A stretch of 64,000 nucleotides of DNA from positions 1 to 64,000 of the forward strand of contig JBCCHV010000011.1 in the NCBI GenBank assembly GCA_039028635.1, in the 5' to 3' direction. Made by a program: the position numbers and the translations under genes. Source of the stretch: Acidobacteriota bacterium (GTDB lineage: Bacteria > Acidobacteriota > Thermoanaerobaculia > Multivoradales > JBCCEF01). Below are positions 17,643 to 26,830 of this stretch, in pieces. The notes beneath the pieces are model-generated. The model was not told the origin of the DNA. It saw only the letters and a list, made by a program, of their open reading frames with translations, and did not search any database. The number at the start of each line of letters is the position of its first letter. Positions within the stretch are counted from its first letter, which is position 1.

Positions 17643-18269
17643 TCAAGGCACCGTCGCCGACCAGGCGGCGAGGTTTCCGGACTCGAAGCCGTCGGCGAAA
17701 ATGCCGTTGGCGGCCTCGACCCGCAGCTCGTAGGCGATGGTGACGTTCGGAGGATCGAGCTTGCTCATCGTCAAGTCGATCAGCAGGGCGCTACCGGCGA
17801 CGATGTTCGCCGCCAGATCACCCTGCCACAAGTGGGCGGACCCGCCCACGCCACTGTGGTCTCAAGGACCGTCCGGTTCGGGAATCGCAGAGAAGGTGTC
17901 GTCCATACGCAGATGGAAGTCCTGCACCCCGTCGGCGAGCTCGAGACGAACCAGGTTGATGCCGCGGCGCCCCGGGAAGGGCCAGTCGACGGTGGCGCAA
18001 CCGTCGAACAGTCCGCCGCTGGGATCGTCCGGGTCGCAGAACTGATCCGGCCGGCCGACATCGCGCAGGCTGAGCACCAGGCGTCCTCCGGCGGTGGGTC
18101 CGAGATCCGCCGGCACCGTGCCGGCGAGGGTGATGGCGGAGTTGAAGTTCGGTGAGCCGGGTCCGCTGGTGAAACCGAGGGGAAACTGGCCGCTGGCGAG
18201 CACCTGAGCTTGCGCCGACAACCCTCCCGCCAGCAGTAGGGCGAGTCCTATGAGCCCGAGCCTTCGCAT
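17643..18269 (-). CDS. Secreted beta-rich protein with DGFESG tag, interrupted by in-frame TGA at codon 136
   Basis: 208 codons. Signal peptide 1-22 (MRRLGLIGLALLLAGGLSAQAQ). The frame runs to PEPDGP, meets TGA (17862-17864), then continues in the same frame with DHSGVGGSAHLWQGDLAANIVAGSALLIDL and ends with the tag FADGFESGNLAAWSATVP. The coding character and the tag after the TGA show that this is one gene, not two. Three readings are possible: a second selenoprotein (a hairpin at 17826-17859 has SECIS-like spacing), a recent nonsense mutation (for example GGA to TGA) making a pseudogene, or a sequencing error. No redox motif surrounds the TGA, so selenocysteine is less certain here than in the adjacent gene. 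The domain family was not recognised. Confidence 0.6.
17826..17859 (-). promoter_or_regulatory. Hairpin 3' of the TGA in the tag-bearing gene, SECIS-like
   Basis: In mRNA sense: outer stem CCACA / TGTGG, inner 6-bp stem GTGGGC / GCCCAC and a GGGTCC loop with G in the first positions. The loop starts 18 bases after the TGA. The spacing and form fit loose bacterial SECIS rules, but GC-rich DNA forms such hairpins easily by chance. Confidence 0.35.
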
Positions 18270-18300
18270 GATCGTGCCTCCTCGCAGTCCTAACGGCCCC

Positions 18301-18521
18301 TAGCAGGTTGCTGAAAAAGCCGCGTGGCGGCTTATTCAGCACCTGCTGTTTATTTAGGGGGGCTAAAAGGCGCCCCCCTCAGGCCTACGCGGCCCGGCTA
18401 CGCGCATGTCGCGCGCCTTCACCCCCGTCCTCGGCGCCCTCGGCGCCGCCTCGCCCGCTGGGCTCGGGGTCCCACACGGGCCGGAAGTCCTCGAACCTGA
18501 ACTTTTTCAGCAACCTGCTAG
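18301..18521. repeat. REP-like palindromic repeat cluster, copy A
   Basis: The unit AGCAGGTTGCTGAAAAAG occurs forward at 18302 and inverted at about 18328-18347 and 18502-18520. The first two form a long near-perfect hairpin (AGCAGG...GCCGC, loop GTG). This fills most of the 18270-18618 gap, where no gene is seen; the remainder (18522-18600) shares CTAGCTGTT and a CCGGCCCAAGA..GCGCGGTTCT block with copy B at 26831. Confidence 0.75.
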
Positions 18522-18618
18522 CTGTTGTTTCAGAGAGCTCCTCTCCGGCCCAAGAAGCGCGGTTCTCCTGCTAGAACCTATCGCTAAAGACGAATATCAC
18601 AGCGACCCGCGGAAGTCC

Positions 18619-20316
18619 TCACGCGGTCTCGTTCGAGGCCTCGATGCCGAGCGCCTTGAGGCGCCGATAGAGGGTCGACACGGCCAAGCCGAGGCGCTCC
18701 GCGGCCAGCGGTACCTGACCACGAGCCGCCGCCAAGGCGCGGCAGATCTCGTCCCGCTCCACCCCTTCGAGAACCGCTTTGAGCCCCTCCCGAGGCCCTC
18801 CGTCGAGACTCTGGAAGGCATCCCCGAGGGCCTCGCGGTCGAGCAGATCGCCGTCCTCGAGAAAGAGCGCCGCCCGCGAGATCTCGCTGCGCAGCTGGCG
18901 GATGTTGCCGGGCCAGGAATAGGCCTCGAGGGCGGCGAGGGCAGCCTTCGAGATTCCCGCCGGCCGCATGCCCCGGCTGGCGGCGGCAGCGGCCAGGAAG
19001 GTGACGGCGAGGTTGGCGATGTCCGCCCGTCGCCGCCGCAAGGGAGGCAGCGTCACCTCCCAACCGGCGATGCGATGGAAGAGATCACGCCGAAAGGCAC
19101 CGGACTGCAGCATCTCCTCCAGGGGCTGATGGGTCGCCGCCAGGACTCGCGCCCGGGCCGGTCGCGGTGACCTGCCGCCGAGGCGAAAGACCTCCTCCTC
19201 TTGCAGCACGCGCAGAATCTTGGCCTGCGTCGCCGGCGCCATGTCGCCAATCTCGTCGAGAAACAGGGTGCCTTCGTGGGCCGCTTCGAACTTGCCGGCC
19301 CGCGCCTCGACACCGGTAGCGACACCTTTCTCGATACCGAACAGCTCCGACTCCAGGAGATCGCTCGGCAAGGCGGCACAGTTGAGGGCTACGAAGGGGC
19401 CGGAAAAACCGGAAGCGTCGTGGAGGTAACGGGCCAGCACTTCCTTGCCGGTGCCCGACTCACCGCGGATCAGCACCCCGATGCGTCCCGGAGCGACGCG
19501 CTCAGCCCGCTGGTAGATCTCCACGACCTGCGGGTCGAGACTCGGCGGCGAGGGCGGCGAGACCTGCGGGACCGGTTGCGGGCGCTCGCCGATCGCTCGC
19601 CGACCCTCGGCCAGGGAGACCAGGTGCGCCGCGCTGCCGACGACGGTGCGGCAGGCGCGGGCGACGCCGGCCTGGAAGAAAACCACTTCCACCGCCGTGC
19701 CCTGAGCGGTCACCGCCACCGGCAGAAGCTCGGCCGACGGGACTTCTTCCTCGAGCGGTCGCTCGCCGCGGAAGAGCAGTCCCGCCGCCTGATCTCGAAT
19801 CTCCACGGCGCAGCAAGGCAGCGAGCGGAAAAGGGCCGCACCGACTTCCTGGGCACAGTCGAGGCGGCTGCGGCCGGCGGCGAGGCGCTCGAGGAGGGCC
19901 GGCAGCTCACCGACGAGGAAGCCCTGGGCCGGCGCCAGGGTCGCGGTGCTCTGCGGCACCGGCAAGGGATCGGCGACCGCGGGCGACATCTCGGGCAGTC
20001 GAACGGCGGCTTCGAGATCATCGCCGTCGACCTCTTCGAGGAAGCCCTCGACGGCGCCGAAACGAATCTTCTGACCGACCGCGGCCACGACCGACCGAAG
20101 CAACCGCGAGCCATCGATCCGGGTGCCGTTCGAGGAGCCGAGATCTTCGACCTCGACGCCGTCCACGGTCACCGTCAAACGCGCATGGCGGCGGGAAACG
20201 CTGGGATGGGACAGGCACAAATCGGCCGCGGCATCGGAGCCCACGACCAGCTCGCCGTCTACCAGAGGACGGCGTAAACGCCTCCCATCGAGCTCTAGAA
20301 CCAAGCGCAGCGGCAT
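18619..20316 (-). CDS. FHA-domain sigma54-dependent transcriptional activator
   Basis: 565 aa from 20316, preceded by GGGGGT; an ATG 18 bases upstream is less well placed. Domains: FHA (about 1-95) with GSDAAADLCLSHPSVSRRHA and LGSSNGT, which binds phosphothreonine; a central regulatory region (about 120-240); a sigma54 AAA+ domain (about 255-485) with Walker A GESGTGKE and Walker B GTLFLDEIGDM; and a Fis-type helix-turn-helix at the C-terminus (AAERLGLAVSTLYRRL). The loop that contacts sigma54, usually GAFTGA, reads GVATGV here. It activates -24/-12 promoters after phospho-signal binding. It begins 48 bp after the Ser/Thr kinase at 20365, which probably phosphorylates its ligand. Confidence 0.93.
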   Translation of the reverse strand: MPLRLVLELDGRRLRRPLVDGELVVGSDAAADLCLSHPSVSRRHARLTVTVDGVEVEDLGSSNGTRIDGSRLLRSVVAAVGQKIRFGAVEGFLEEVDGDDLEAAVRLPEMSPAVADPLPVPQSTATLAPAQGFLVGELPALLERLAAGRSRLDCAQEVGAALFRSLPCCAVEIRDQAAGLLFRGERPLEEEVPSAELLPVAVTAQGTAVEVVFFQAGVARACRTVVGSAAHLVSLAEGRRAIGERPQPVPQVSPPSPPSLDPQVVEIYQRAERVAPGRIGVLIRGESGTGKEVLARYLHDASGFSGPFVALNCAALPSDLLESELFGIEKGVATGVEARAGKFEAAHEGTLFLDEIGDMAPATQAKILRVLQEEEVFRLGGRSPRPARARVLAATHQPLEEMLQSGAFRRDLFHRIAGWEVTLPPLRRRRADIANLAVTFLAAAAASRGMRPAGISKAALAALEAYSWPGNIRQLRSEISRAALFLEDGDLLDREALGDAFQSLDGGPREGLKAVLEGVERDEICRALAAARGQVPLAAERLGLAVSTLYRRLKALGIEASNETA

Positions 20317-20364
20317 GCCATACCCCCACTTCAAAATAGCATGCCGACCGCCGGCGAATTCTCC

Positions 20365-23300
20365 TCAGGGACCGGTCGCGACCTGCGCCGCCGAGCTCGG
20401 CGAAGGAGACGCACCCCGGCGACTCAGCAAGCGATCCCGCGCCGCCATCAGCTCGTCTGGAGAGAACACCAGCGGCCGGGGATTGAGCTCGAGGGAGCGG
20501 CTGAGATCCTCGAGAGCGTCGCCTTCGCCATCACCGAGATCAGCGCCCAAAAGACCGCGCGCGGCGAGCAGCTCGGGATCGCCGGGCTTGCCTTCGAGGG
20601 CCGGCGCCAGAGTCTCCAGGGCGCGCCTCAGATGGCTCTCGCGACGCTCCGGCTCGAGCTCCGCCCACAGGCGGCCGAGGCGCACCGCCAGCAGACCGCA
20701 GCGCGCATCCGAGGAGCGCTGACCGAGGGCCCGGCGCAGCTCCCCGTCGGCAGCCTCGAGGAGCTCTCGCCGCGGCGCCCCCGGCGCCTCGGCCCGCAGC
20801 AGGGCGCCGGCGACCAACGCCCGCCGCGCGGCGACCGAGCTGGGGTCGATGGCGAGGGCTTCGGCGGCACGCCGCTCGAGCGCCTCGTGGGCCTGCCGGC
20901 GAAGCTCCGCCGTCACTGCCCAACGCGCCGTCATCACCCAGACATCGGCGAGCTCCGCCAGCCCCGCCGCGTAGCGCGGGTTGCGCTCCAGGGCTTCCCG
21001 GTAGTGCTGCCGAGCCGCCGCCAGGGACGGCAGCGGGTCGGCCCCCTGGGCCGCGTTCCAGCGGGCCCGAATGGCCTCGACTCGGCCCAGGTTGACGTGC
21101 GGCTGAAAAGCCCGTCCGTGGAGGCGAACGGTTTCATCGAGGGCGACGATGGCGGCGGCGAGAAAAGCCGACGGATCGCGCCCGCGGGAGTTCTCGAAGC
21201 GCCCCCGATTGAGCCGGATCATGCCGCGGTTGTTGTGCGCCGAGGCATAGTCGGGGTTGACCTCGAGACTGGCACCGAGGGCGGCATCGGCCTCTTCGAG
21301 GTCCTGCCGCGGATCGCGTCCGCGCTCCATCGCCACCAGGCCACGGTCCATCAGGGCGACCCCGAGGTTGTTGCTCGCGAAGGCGTTTTCGGGATTGATC
21401 TCGAGGGCCCGGCGATAGGCCCCGACGGCACTCGCCAGATCGGCTTCCGGATCACCCCCCTGGGAGCGGATCCAACGCGCCCGATCGGTGAAGGCACGAC
21501 CGAGATTGTTGAGGGCATAGCCGTATCTCGGGTCGACCTCGAGGGCGGCATCGTAGGCGCCGATGGCGGCGGCGAGGTCGACCGTCGGGTCGTTTCCGGA
21601 AGAGCGCTCGAAACGGGCCCGACGGTTGAGGATCATGCCCTCGAGGTTGAGCAAGAAGGCAGGATTGCGGGCCGCCGCAATGCCTCGCCGGACCGCCTCC
21701 AGGGCCTGCTCGATCTCGACCGCGGGTTGCTCGCCGGACTGCATGCGGAATCGCGCCTGGTCGTTGTAGACGGAGGCCAAGCGCATCCACCCCAGGGAGT
21801 TCTCGGGATCGAGATCGACCGCCCGCCGGGCGTGGGTCTCGGCCTCCTGCCAGGCCTGCGCGGGCTTCTCCCCGCGCACCTCGAGCTGGACCGTCCGCAC
21901 CGTCCAGAGGGAAGCGATGGCGCTTTCGATGGACGCCGAGTCGGGATCGATCTCGAGCCCGGCGCGGCAGTCTTGCAGTCCTTCCTCGAGCAACGGCGCC
22001 GTATCGTCGCCGCGACCGTAGACCGCCATTTCCATGCGCTTCGCCCACAGCTCGCAGAGGCGCAGCGGCACCTCGGCGGCGCTCGCCGCCACTTCGCCGG
22101 CCCGCTCGTAGGCCTCGCCCGCGAGACCGAAGCGCTCGCTCGCCGCATCCCGATCCCCGGCCATGCGCAGAGCGTCCCCCGCCGCCGCCAAAACATCGCC
22201 CCGCAGAAGGTGCGCTTCGTACATCCAGGGAGCCTCCCGGACCGCCACTTCGGCGAACTCGAGACTGTCCTCCATCTGGTCGCTGTAGAAGGCGATCAGG
22301 CCCTCGAGGTAGGACGCCTGGCCCCCCAGGCTGCCGCGGCTGGCCTCGAGCAGGGCCCGGGCCGGAGCCCGCAGCTCGGCCTCGGCCTGGGCCAGGGTCG
22401 TCGCCCGGGCAGCGCGGTCGGAGATCGCCGCGGCGGCGTCCGCCGCCTGTTCGTAGAGGCGACCGTAGACCACGCCCAGCGCGTAAGCCGCTTCCGGTGG
22501 CCGGTAGCCGCGTTCCTGGGCCGCCTCCAGATGACGGCGGGCCAGGGTGAGGTCGCCGAGGGCCAGGTAGCCTCGACCGAGGGCGTAGGAGGCCGGTCCG
22601 CGCAGTCCATCGGACGCCGACGCAGCCCGTCCTTCGAGGGCCGCGAGTCGTTCGGTCACCGCCTGCCGCTGGGGACGAATGTCATGGCGCGGGCTCATCC
22701 GAGCGGCCCGCAGGAGCCACTCCAGATCTTTGACCTCGGCGGTGAAGCGCTGCGCCGCTTCGGCTTCCCGCTGCCCCCGCCAGCGCGCTTCGAGGGCGAG
22801 AAAAGCAAACACCAGGATGGCGCCACCGGCAACCGCGACCACCGCCGCCAAGGCGCGATGCTTGCGCGCCTTCTTGACCAGCCGGTAGGCCAGGCTCGGC
22901 GGCTTGGCGAGGATCGGCTCACCATCGAGAAAGCGCCACAGGTCGGCCGCCAACGAGCGCGCCGAGTCATAGCGCCGCTCGGGCTGCTTCTCCAGGCATT
23001 TGAGAACCACTACGGCGAGATCGGCGGGCAGACGGCCATCGTGCACCCGGGGCGATCGGGGCTCCTGATGCAGGGTTTTGAACAGGATCTCCGTCGCGCT
23101 GCCGGCGAACACCGCCTGACCGGTGAGGAGCTCGTAGAGAGTCGCCCCGAGGCTGTAAACGTCACTCCGCCGATCGACCGCCGCACTGCCACCGTCGGCT
23201 TGCTCCGGCGCCATGTAGGGCGGCGTCCCGAGCACCGCTCCCTCGACCGTCAGGCAGGTGCCGTCCTCCTGGTGAACGAGGCCGAAATCGACCACATAGG

Positions 23301-23703
23301 GCCGCAGGGTCTCCTCCTCGATCAGAATGTTGGAAGGTTTGAGATCGCGATGGATGAGGCCGGTGCGATGGGCTTCGTGAACCGCTTCGGCGACCTGCGC
23401 GATCACCCGCACCCGCTGCTCGAGGGTCATGCTCTCGGCGACCTCGTCGAGCGGTGCCCCCTCGATGCACTGCATCGCGATGTAAGGCCGGTCGGCATCC
23501 TCACCGACCTCGTAGACCTTGCAGATGTTGGGGTGATCGAGACGGGCCTGGGCGCGCGCCTCGCGCATCAGCCGCCCGGCGGCCTCCTCGCTGTAGGCGC
23601 GCAGCACCTTGAGGGCGACGTGGCGCTCGAGGCGAGGATCCCACACCTTGTAGACCTCCCCCATGCCGCCCCGGCCGAGGAAGGTGCCGGTCTCAAAGCG
23701 CAT
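20365..23703 (-). CDS. Transmembrane Ser/Thr protein kinase with long TPR region
   Basis: 1,112 aa. The kinase domain starts almost at residue 1 (FLGRGGMGEVY, 8-18; Lys32 in VALK; HRDLKPSN from 118; VDFG; YMAPEQ). A single membrane helix (about residues 288-310) is followed by roughly 750 residues of TPR repeats, many with clear A-x-N-N-L/R-G signatures (YGYALNNLGRAF, ENAFASNNLGVAL, DYASAHNNRGMI). The kinase is intact and should be active. It is followed by the FHA-sigma54 regulator, giving a kinase to phosphothreonine-reader to transcription path like those of Myxococcus. GGGGGC lies before the ATG. Confidence 0.93.
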   Translation of the reverse strand: MRFETGTFLGRGGMGEVYKVWDPRLERHVALKVLRAYSEEAAGRLMREARAQARLDHPNICKVYEVGEDADRPYIAMQCIEGAPLDEVAESMTLEQRVRVIAQVAEAVHEAHRTGLIHRDLKPSNILIEEETLRPYVVDFGLVHQEDGTCLTVEGAVLGTPPYMAPEQADGGSAAVDRRSDVYSLGATLYELLTGQAVFAGSATEILFKTLHQEPRSPRVHDGRLPADLAVVVLKCLEKQPERRYDSARSLAADLWRFLDGEPILAKPPSLAYRLVKKARKHRALAAVVAVAGGAILVFAFLALEARWRGQREAEAAQRFTAEVKDLEWLLRAARMSPRHDIRPQRQAVTERLAALEGRAASASDGLRGPASYALGRGYLALGDLTLARRHLEAAQERGYRPPEAAYALGVVYGRLYEQAADAAAAISDRAARATTLAQAEAELRAPARALLEASRGSLGGQASYLEGLIAFYSDQMEDSLEFAEVAVREAPWMYEAHLLRGDVLAAAGDALRMAGDRDAASERFGLAGEAYERAGEVAASAAEVPLRLCELWAKRMEMAVYGRGDDTAPLLEEGLQDCRAGLEIDPDSASIESAIASLWTVRTVQLEVRGEKPAQAWQEAETHARRAVDLDPENSLGWMRLASVYNDQARFRMQSGEQPAVEIEQALEAVRRGIAAARNPAFLLNLEGMILNRRARFERSSGNDPTVDLAAAIGAYDAALEVDPRYGYALNNLGRAFTDRARWIRSQGGDPEADLASAVGAYRRALEINPENAFASNNLGVALMDRGLVAMERGRDPRQDLEEADAALGASLEVNPDYASAHNNRGMIRLNRGRFENSRGRDPSAFLAAAIVALDETVRLHGRAFQPHVNLGRVEAIRARWNAAQGADPLPSLAAARQHYREALERNPRYAAGLAELADVWVMTARWAVTAELRRQAHEALERRAAEALAIDPSSVAARRALVAGALLRAEAPGAPRRELLEAADGELRRALGQRSSDARCGLLAVRLGRLWAELEPERRESHLRRALETLAPALEGKPGDPELLAARGLLGADLGDGEGDALEDLSRSLELNPRPLVFSPDELMAARDRLLSRRGASPSPSSAAQVATGP

Positions 23704-23872
23704 CGTGCCCCCGAATTCGCGAGTGCTGAAGGAGAATATTCGGTACGCACATATTCACTTCCAGGATGCCACAGCCTCGCGGCGCGATCAAAGAGCCCCA
23801 ACCGCCGAAATAGCGACGGCCGCCGCGACGCTGCCCTCATCGGAGCAGAGTCGGCGGCGGCCGTAGAAGGTT

Positions 23873-23894
23873 ACGCGGTCATTCGACCGCGTAG
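23873..23894 (-). terminator. Hairpin terminator after the tail-fiber-like gene
   Basis: A perfect 9-bp stem (TACGCGGTC / GACCGCGTA) with a 4-base loop lies 17 bp past the stop of the 23911 gene. A second, larger GC-rich inverted repeat sits at about 23818-23865. There is no long T-run, so termination efficiency is uncertain. Confidence 0.5.
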
Positions 23895-23910
23895 CCGATC
23901 GAGCTCGACC

Positions 23911-25575
23911 TTACTCGCCGTCCTCGAGAGCGGCCAGGCGCTCACGAAGCTCGAGAATGGTGCGCTCCTGCTCGAGAGTGTAGAGGGTGAGCTCCTCGAG
24001 CTTCTCCAGCATCTTGAGCTGCAGCTGCGACATGTTGATGGGACCGGCCATCTCCTCGGCGGAGGGAATGTTCGGCAGGTGCTTGTTGGCCTTGATGTAG
24101 CTCTCCAGCTCGGCCAACGGCATCAGCTCGTAGTCGGGCTCGAAGACGTAGTCCGGAGCGCAAGGCGAGCCGCCGCAGGTGTCCGAGAAGTAGTCGCCAG
24201 CGATGGTCATGTCACCGGTGGTGGCATTGATCACCATCTCGTTGACGCCGGTGCCGCCCTTGGTGGCGATGAACTCGTTGCCGTTGTTGGCGTTGGCGAA
24301 GACCCACTCGCTGCTCGAGTTGCTGTCCGTCAGGCGGAACTCGACGCGACCGTTGTTCTCGAGCTCGAGAAGGGTGCGCTGGGCGGAGGTCCCGTTGGTC
24401 TCCTCGATCTTGACCATGGTGTCGCCACCGGTGCCCAGAACGTGCAGCTCCTCGTCCGGCGAGGCGGTCCCGAGACCGACGTCACCGTCGACATCGATGA
24501 AGATCGAGCTGGTCGGCGCGCCCGGACGAATGCGGAACGGCAGCGTCGAGCCGCTCGAGACGTCGCGGATGAAGAAGTTGGTCTCGTTGCCGGCCACGTC
24601 CCAGGTCTGCGGCGCGAAGCCGGAGGAACCGTCCTGCTGCAGACGCAGCGTCGGGGTGTCGCCGTCGATGACGTGGATCTCCGTCGACGGAGTCGAGGTG
24701 CGGATGCCGACCCGACCGCCGTCGTCGACGTAGAGCGAGTGGCTGCGGGCGTTGGCCTCGACCGTGAACGGCGTGCGGCTGCCGGAGATGTCGTCGATCG
24801 AGAACTTGCTGGCGCCGCCGTTGGCCGAGGCGTTGGCGGTGAGCTGCCAGTCGGTGCGCGGGAAGCTGGCGGCGACACTGGTGTCGTCGAACTTGATGCG
24901 CAGGTTGTTCTCCTTCAGCCGGATGGTGTCGAAGCCAAAGCTCTCGCCGTTGACGCAGTCGAAGCCGATGCAGGCGCTACCGTCGACGATCAGGTCGTCG
25001 AGGATGACCTGATCCGCGGCGTGGGTCGACTGGACCTCGTTGGGATCGAAATCACCCACCAGGCCGCCGGAAACGGCACCCAGGCCACCGTCCACAAGGG
25101 CCGACTCGCTGGCCGGCGTGGTGTCGGCGACGAAGCGATCTTCCTGCTCCTCCGGATAGGCGATCTTGCCGCGGAAGATGGTGACGTAACCGGTGGAGGT
25201 CAACACCGAAAGATCGGGCAGCCCTTCACGGCCGCGGCAGAGCTGGGCGTCGCCGCCGGCGACCATCTCCTCCGGACGCTCCTTGATGAAGGGCGCCAGG
25301 GTCAGGTCGAAGGTGTAGGTGCCGTCGGGCCGCAGGCGTCCCTCATTGTCGAAAATCTCGAAGAAGATGGCCTCGCCGGCGCGGAACTCGTAGGTGTCCG
25401 AGAGGCAGTCCGGGCCGCCGACAGTGAGACGGGCGAGCTTGTAGTCGGTCTGAGGGAACCACTGCACGTAAGAGCCGCCGTACTCGATCTTGATCGGCTG
25501 CGGGGCCGCCGTGGCAACGGTGGGGATCAGCGCCAAGGCGAGGGCGAGAATCCCGAAACGCAAGAAATGCTTCAT
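23911..25575 (-). CDS. Exported protein with tail-fiber / chaperone-like C-terminus
   Basis: 554 aa from 25575, where AGGAAGGAG precedes the ATG; the open frame extends further upstream without a site. Signal peptide 1-22 (MKHFLRFGILALALALIPTVATA). A middle region (about 200-440) holds repeated strand motifs typical of trimeric fiber proteins (LYVDDGGRVGIRTSTPSTEIHV, SIFIDVDGDVGLGTASPDEELHV). The C-terminus reads VFEPDYELMPLAELESYIKANKHLPNIPSA then a coiled coil (MSQLQLKMLEKLEELTLYTLEQERTI), the arrangement of 'tail fiber domain' proteins related to S74 intramolecular chaperones. It is probably an extracellular trimeric fiber rather than phage-derived, since no phage genes are near. Confidence 0.82.
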   Translation of the reverse strand: MKHFLRFGILALALALIPTVATAAPQPIKIEYGGSYVQWFPQTDYKLARLTVGGPDCLSDTYEFRAGEAIFFEIFDNEGRLRPDGTYTFDLTLAPFIKERPEEMVAGGDAQLCRGREGLPDLSVLTSTGYVTIFRGKIAYPEEQEDRFVADTTPASESALVDGGLGAVSGGLVGDFDPNEVQSTHAADQVILDDLIVDGSACIGFDCVNGESFGFDTIRLKENNLRIKFDDTSVAASFPRTDWQLTANASANGGASKFSIDDISGSRTPFTVEANARSHSLYVDDGGRVGIRTSTPSTEIHVIDGDTPTLRLQQDGSSGFAPQTWDVAGNETNFFIRDVSSGSTLPFRIRPGAPTSSIFIDVDGDVGLGTASPDEELHVLGTGGDTMVKIEETNGTSAQRTLLELENNGRVEFRLTDSNSSSEWVFANANNGNEFIATKGGTGVNEMVINATTGDMTIAGDYFSDTCGGSPCAPDYVFEPDYELMPLAELESYIKANKHLPNIPSAEEMAGPINMSQLQLKMLEKLEELTLYTLEQERTILELRERLAALEDGE

Positions 25576-25980
25576 GTTCGTGCTCCTTCCTGAAATCTGG
25601 GGCATGCAATCCATCTCGTGTCTGCGCACGTGGAGACTGGCGAGGCTGGCGGCACGAGAGATACACGCCACCCTCTATCGAGTGTGCAAGAGCAAGAAAA
25701 GGTCATCAAAAGGCACTGGCGTTGCGCAGTGAGAAAAGTAACCGCTTCGCGATCGCCGATCGGGTTGTTTCCCGCTCCTGGATCGACCGCGCGGCGGCTT
25801 CACAGCCAAGGCGCGCATCGTACATCCATGAGTAAGTGCCTATGCAGAAGATGTTCTCACGAGACCCCCCGTCACCGCAAGTGACGGACAGGCGACAACG
25901 GCGCGAGGCCTTGTCGCTCAAGGCCTCGCGAGACTGCCTCGCCGGGGAGCCGCCGAAGGCGGCGGGATGGATGGCCCGAG
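25576..25980. other. Intergenic region without a recognisable gene
   Basis: Holds the upstream region of the 23911 gene and a perfect 12-bp inverted repeat (CGCGAGGCCTTG at 25902-25913 with its complement at 25919-25930), about 50 bp past the stop of the 25981 gene and probably its terminator hairpin, with no T-run. A smaller GTCAC-CGCAA-GTGAC hairpin lies at 25871-25885. No coding sequence was supported. Confidence 0.45.
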
Positions 25981-26691
25981 CTAGGACTGGGAGGAGGACC
26001 AGACCAAGAGGTCGCCGCTCTCGAAGCCGTCGGTGAAGATCAGGTCGCTGGCACAGTTGAAGGTGAAGGTGCCGAGGGAGGTGCTACCGCCGAAGGGATG
26101 ACCGGTGAGCTGCGTGATCACGCCGCGCGGAACGGTCGGATTGTTACCGGAGGTGTAGCTCACTCCCGAGTCGGTTCCGGCATCGTAGGGCGCTAGCTGG
26201 ACCACCTGCTGGGCAGTCCAGCTCCCCTGGTCGAACAGCGACAGGCCGTGCACTCCGAGGAACCAATCGGGGCTCGGCGCGATCATGGTGACCACAGTCA
26301 CCAGGGGATGGCTGGGCTCGAGGCGGAAATTCGCCAGCGCCTGCCCCGGCGAGACGGGGATCGAGCCGCCGGAGATCACGGCATCGGCGGTGCCCGCCTG
26401 GATGGCGGCATTGACTTCCGTGGTCAACGGACCGGTGCTGCCGAACTCGGCCATCACCTGGATGCCCGTCGTCGCCGTGCCACCGGGCTCCCAGAAGGCC
26501 ACGTCGTCATTGTGAGAGCCGCCGATCAGGGGCGAGAAGTGAGGATCCGGCGGGAACTCCGTGGGATGGGTCGCGGCGCTCCAGACGGCATCGAAGGTCA
26601 GGGTGCAATCGGCGCCCGTATCTTGGGCCTGAGCAACACCGGCGAGCAGCAGCAGGGACAGGACGAGAACGAACTTCTCGAATCGGCGCAT
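25981..26691 (-). CDS. Secreted spondin-domain protein with DGFESG tag
   Basis: 236 aa from the ATG at 26691, which has GGAGAAGAG upstream. Signal peptide 1-22 (MRRFEKFVLVLSLLLLAGVAQA). The domain at about 25-215 matches the spondin-N type (PF06468): FDAVWSAATHPTEFPPDPHFSPLIGGSHN, FWEPGGTATTGIQVMAEFG, then SPDWFLGVHGLSLFDQGSW and DAGTDSG. Spondin domains bind extracellular ligands, often with metal. The end is FTDGFESGDLLVWSSSQ, the tag shared with other exported proteins here. Transcribed alone between a REP-like repeat upstream and a hairpin downstream. Confidence 0.85.
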   Translation of the reverse strand: MRRFEKFVLVLSLLLLAGVAQAQDTGADCTLTFDAVWSAATHPTEFPPDPHFSPLIGGSHNDDVAFWEPGGTATTGIQVMAEFGSTGPLTTEVNAAIQAGTADAVISGGSIPVSPGQALANFRLEPSHPLVTVVTMIAPSPDWFLGVHGLSLFDQGSWTAQQVVQLAPYDAGTDSGVSYTSGNNPTVPRGVITQLTGHPFGGSTSLGTFTFNCASDLIFTDGFESGDLLVWSSSQS

Positions 26692-26830
26692 GGTCTCTTC
26701 TCCTCGACTCTCACGAGCATGGAACACGGCGGCTTGGTCAGGCCCCGCGCCGCCGACAGCAAATCCAACCTGCTAACCATACGCGAAGAGCGGCGCCATG
26801 GATCGCTGTCGCCGATGGCGGCGAGGGGCC

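Noticed and set aside
18302-18347. Long hairpin considered as an intrinsic terminator
   Set aside because: It has the same palindromic unit as the 26.8 kb copy and no matching T-run, so it is better explained as a REP-like repeat.
23911-25575. Tail-fiber-like protein as evidence of a prophage
   Set aside because: No other phage genes, integrase or attachment sites are nearby, and it has a signal peptide.
20341-25593. A 1,750-codon open frame on the plus strand
   Set aside because: It lies antisense to two convincing genes (kinase, sigma54 activator) with full domain motifs; long antisense frames are common in GC-rich DNA, and its own translation is low-complexity.
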